Below, in pieces: positions 61,311-64,000 of a stretch of 64,000 bases of DNA (the first letter of the stretch is position 1; each line of letters begins with the position of its first letter). The DNA lies in the NCBI RefSeq assembly GCF_018130465.1, contig NZ_JAFCKJ010000005.1, positions 248,001 through 312,000 of the forward strand, read 5' to 3'. Both the position numbers and the translations under genes were made by a program. The notes below the pieces were generated by a model. The model was not told the origin of the DNA, did no database searches, and saw nothing but the letters and a program-made list of their open reading frames with translations. Source of the stretch: Bradyrhizobium canariense. GTDB taxonomy: Bacteria > Pseudomonadota > Alphaproteobacteria > Rhizobiales > Xanthobacteraceae.

Positions 61311-63089
61311 ATGACCTACCGCGCGCCGATCTCTGACATGCTGCTGTCGCTCAACCACGGCGCCGGCCTGAAGGCTGCCATGGAGGCCGGCCATTACGGC
61401 GATTTCGACGGCGATATCGTGAGCGCCGTCCTTGAAGAAGCCGGCAAGTTCGCAACCGACGTGCTGGGCCCGCTCAACAAGGTCGGCGACGAGCACGGCA
61501 TCAAGCTCAGCGACGGCAAGGTCACGACCGCGCCGGGCTGGCCGGACGCCTACAAGCGCTGGACCGAGGGCGGCTGGAACGCAGTCTCCGGCCCCGAGGA
61601 GTTTGGCGGCCAGGGCCTGCCGCTCGCGATCAACGCGGCCTGCACCGAGATCTGGAGCGCCTCGAACGTCGCCTTCGGCCTCTGCCCGCTGCTGACGGCG
61701 TCGGCGATGGAGGCGCTGGACGCGCATGGCAGCGACGCGTTGAAGAAAATCTACCTCGAAAAGCTCGTCTCCGGCGAATGGACCGGCACGATGCAGCTGA
61801 CCGAGCCGCAGGCCGGCTCCGATGTCGGCGCGCTGCGCACCCGCGCCGAGAAGACCGCCGACGGCACCTATCGCATCAAAGGGACGAAGATCTTCATCAC
61901 CTATGGCGAGCACGACATGACCGACAACATCGTGCATTTCGTGCTGGCGCGCCTGCCGGACGCACCCGCCGGCACCAAGGGGATATCGCTGTTCCTCGTG
62001 CCGAAATTCATGGTCAACGAAGACGGCTCGCTGGGGCAGCGCAACGACATTTTTGCCTCTGGCGTCGAGCACAAGCTCGGCATGCATGCCTCCCCCACCT
62101 GCACCATGACCATGGGCGATCATGGCGGCGCGATCGGCTTCCTGGTCGGCGAAGAGAACCAGGGCATGCGCTGCATGTTCACGATGATGAACCAGGCCCG
62201 CCTCGGCGTCGGCCTCGAGGGCGTCGGTGTTGCCGACCGCGCCTATCAGCAGGCGTTGTCGTACGCACAAGAGCGCAAGCAGGGCCGCGCCCTCGGCAAA
62301 AAGGGTGACGGCTCCGATGCGATCTTCGTGCATCCCGACGTCAAGCGCATGCTGATGCGGATGCGGGCGCAGACCGCGGCGGCGCGCACCATCTGCTATG
62401 CGACCGCCGTCGCGATCGACGTCTCGACGCGCGCCAGGGATCCGAAGGTCCGCGCCGACGCCGCCGCGCGCGCGGCGCTGCTGACGCCGATGGCCAAGGG
62501 CTATTCCACCGATGTCGGCAATGAGGTCGCCTATCTCGGCGTGCAGGTGCATGGCGGCATGGGCTTCATCGAGGAGACCGGCGCGGCGCAGTACTATCGC
62601 GATGCGCGCATCACCGCGATCTACGAGGGCACCAACGGCATCCAGGCCATCGACCTCGTCACGCGAAAACTCGCGGCCAACGGCGGCGCGTCGGTGTGGG
62701 CACTGCTCGACGAGCTCTCGGCGATCGTGAAGCAGGTCGAAGCCTCAAACGATCCCGCCTTCGGCACCACCGGCGTGAAATTGCGCGAGGCGCTCGATGC
62801 GCTGACGCGCACCAGCAAATGGCTGCTGGAGCGGGTTGCGTCTGCGCCGAACGAGGCGCTTGCCGGCGCGACGCCGTATTTGCAGCAGTTCGGCGCCACG
62901 CTCGGCGGCTGCATGCTGGCATCCGAAGCGCTCGCCGCGAAATCCGATGGCATCACGGACGCCGCGCGCTACGTCTCGCTGGCGCGCTTCTTCGCCGAGA
63001 ACATCACCGTGCAGGCCGGCGCGCTCGAGCGCACCGTGACGGAGAGCGCGGAGTCGGTCGCGGCGGCGGATGCGGTGTTGTTGGGGTGA
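61311..63089 (+). CDS. Acyl-CoA dehydrogenase, large (C-terminal domain) type
   Basis: A 592-residue FAD enzyme. Segments are WTGTMQLTEPQAGSDVGALRT, VHGGMGFIEETGAAQYYRDARI and the catalytic Glu in IYEGTNGIQAIDLVTRKL, then about 130 more residues as in DmdC/AcdA-type long acyl-CoA dehydrogenases. It oxidises an acyl-CoA at the alpha-beta bond and passes electrons to ETF. GGGAG precedes the start. It lies just outside the island on the backbone. Confidence 0.9.
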   Translation: MTYRAPISDMLLSLNHGAGLKAAMEAGHYGDFDGDIVSAVLEEAGKFATDVLGPLNKVGDEHGIKLSDGKVTTAPGWPDAYKRWTEGGWNAVSGPEEFGGQGLPLAINAACTEIWSASNVAFGLCPLLTASAMEALDAHGSDALKKIYLEKLVSGEWTGTMQLTEPQAGSDVGALRTRAEKTADGTYRIKGTKIFITYGEHDMTDNIVHFVLARLPDAPAGTKGISLFLVPKFMVNEDGSLGQRNDIFASGVEHKLGMHASPTCTMTMGDHGGAIGFLVGEENQGMRCMFTMMNQARLGVGLEGVGVADRAYQQALSYAQERKQGRALGKKGDGSDAIFVHPDVKRMLMRMRAQTAAARTICYATAVAIDVSTRARDPKVRADAAARAALLTPMAKGYSTDVGNEVAYLGVQVHGGMGFIEETGAAQYYRDARITAIYEGTNGIQAIDLVTRKLAANGGASVWALLDELSAIVKQVEASNDPAFGTTGVKLREALDALTRTSKWLLERVASAPNEALAGATPYLQQFGATLGGCMLASEALAAKSDGITDAARYVSLARFFAENITVQAGALERTVTESAESVAAADAVLLG

Positions 63090-63111
63090 GTGAGGCCTAC
63101 CCTCCTCCTCA

Positions 63112-63215
63112 CTGTCATTCCCCGCGAAGGCGGGGAATCCAGTACGCAGCGGCTTCTCGATAGACTACAGACGTCTCGGATTACTGGATCGCCCGATCAA
63201 GTCGGGCGATGACAC
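63112..63215. repeat. Palindromic intergenic repeat
   Basis: Starts GTCATTCCCCGCGAAGGCGG with GGAATCCAGTA and ends TACTGGATCGCCCGATCAAG and GTCGGGCGATGAC. The outer and inner arms pair around TAGACTACAGACGTCT. Dispersed element between convergent genes. Confidence 0.72.
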
Positions 63216-63232
63216 CGAGTGTGTGGGACGAA

Positions 63233-64000
63233 CTACGAGGCTGCGAGCTTCGCCCTTCTCCCGGGCCGCCACAGCACGATCGTCGCCGCGAGGAGATCCA
63301 GCACCACGCACATCGCGAACGCCGTCGCGTAATCGCCGGTTACGCTGCGCACGAGACCGACGATGCCGGGGCCGAAGGCGCTGACGATGCCGCTGATCGA
63401 CGTGCCCAGTCCCATCGCGGCGGCGAAGGCGCTCGCGCCGATCTCGCGCTGGATGATCAGGGGCGGGAATGTGATCATGTTGCCGATCGAGAAACCGTAG
63501 ACGGCGCAGCACACGAGCAGCACGGTCGGGTTCGTGCTTTGCAGAAGCACAAAGAGAGCCGCCGCCTGGCTCGTCATCGATGCCGCGCAGGCGAGCCGCG
63601 GATCGAGCCGATCCACGAACAGGCCGAGCGACAGGCGCCCGACCACCGCCATCGCCGCCATGATGGTGACGGCAAGGCCCGCACTGGCGCGGCCGATCAG
63701 CGGTTCGAGAAACGTCACCTGGTGGATGATGAATCCCATCTGCGCCAGAAGCGCGATCGCGATCGGCAGCACCATGGTCCAGAACGCCGCGTTGGCGAGC
63801 AGCGCCTTGCGGGACTGCGCCGGCGCGGCCGTGCCGCCACTGGACGCAGATCGGCCCGATGCCAGCGACGTCCCGGCGGGCCAGCCGATGAAGATCACGA
63901 CCACCGGCAGCACCAGCACCACCATCGCGGTCGTAGCCGCCAGCATGGCGGAACGAAAGCCGATGCTGACGGTCAGCGACAGCAGCAGCGGCACGAGGAC
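63233..64000 (-). CDS. MFS transporter, C-terminal part (5' end outside window)
   Basis: The frame remains open to the window edge; about 255 residues are seen, covering roughly helices 5-12 of a major facilitator. Helical segments such as FWTMVLPIAIALLAQMGFIIHQ and GLFVDRLDPRLACAASM (the between-halves motif) are clear. The substrate is unknown, though similar transporters often carry monocarboxylates. The start codon lies beyond 64000. Confidence 0.8.
   Translation of the reverse strand, partial: VLVPLLLSLTVSIGFRSAMLAATTAMVVLVLPVVVIFIGWPAGTSLASGRSASSGGTAAPAQSRKALLANAAFWTMVLPIAIALLAQMGFIIHQVTFLEPLIGRASAGLAVTIMAAMAVVGRLSLGLFVDRLDPRLACAASMTSQAAALFVLLQSTNPTVLLVCCAVYGFSIGNMITFPPLIIQREIGASAFAAAMGLGTSISGIVSAFGPGIVGLVRSVTGDYATAFAMCVVLDLLAATIVLWRPGRRAKLAAS

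Noticed and set aside
1-64000. CRISPR arrays, rRNA genes, insertion-sequence transposases
   Set aside because: No regularly spaced repeats with unique spacers, no rRNA sequence and no transposase-like protein were seen. The only tandem array (38451-38514) has no spacers.

Overview
The window looks like a chromosomal segment of a soil or plant-associated alphaproteobacterium, most likely Bradyrhizobium or a close relative in the Nitrobacteraceae. The evidence is the high GC content with strong third-position GC bias, the protein families present (CyoABCD quinol oxidase, cytochrome c-fused urate hydroxylase PuuD, OpgGH, many SDR, Bug and CoA-transferase proteins), and several families of palindromic intergenic repeats typical of that group. 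No species call is possible from sequence reading alone.

Layout. 1-6 kb: end of an indolepyruvate ferredoxin oxidoreductase, an FAD flavoprotein of the ketosteroid-dehydrogenase type, an HtrA-like protease without a visible signal peptide, and a GMC oxidoreductase with a small partner. 6-11 kb: a secreted nuclease-like protein, a perfect intrinsic terminator and the cyoABCD operon. 11-20 kb: an SDR/carboxymuconolactone-decarboxylase-like/SDR operon, a PQQ-type sugar dehydrogenase, puuD, a VOC protein, an L,D-transpeptidase and a lytic transglycosylase. 19.8-27 kb: a cupin/SDR/ThDP-enzyme cluster divergent from an IclR regulator, then a deletion scar in which a branched-chain-type ABC operon has collapsed to the front of its binding protein and the tail of its LivF ATPase, a Bug binding protein and a conserved hypothetical pair. 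27-33 kb: opgGH for periplasmic glucans, then a PAS histidine kinase co-transcribed with an RsbQ-like alpha/beta hydrolase. 33-40 kb: a ribose-type ABC sugar transporter, xylulokinase and an MFS transporter. 40-50 kb: M20 peptidases, an enolase-superfamily dehydratase, a symporter/sialidase-like/SDR operon, a CoA-transferase and a VOC protein.

50.1-61.0 kb is the most distinctive part. A 48-bp direct repeat, whose right copy is the 3' part of an intact tRNA-Gln(TTG) gene, brackets about 10.8 kb. Inside are one divergent LysR gene and a tightly packed 12-gene operon: ketopantoate-reductase-like protein, VOC, MaoC hydratase, CoA-transferase, a shikimate dehydrogenase paralogue, a QsuD-like quinate/shikimate dehydrogenase, a complete polar-amino-acid-type ABC transporter, a type II dehydroquinase and a frameshifted Gfo/Idh oxidoreductase. 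I read this as a tRNA-integrated metabolic island for uptake and breakdown of a hydroaromatic (quinate/shikimate-like) acid or conjugate. No integrase is visible, so it may be an immobile remnant. The window ends with a large acyl-CoA dehydrogenase and the C-terminal part of an MFS transporter.
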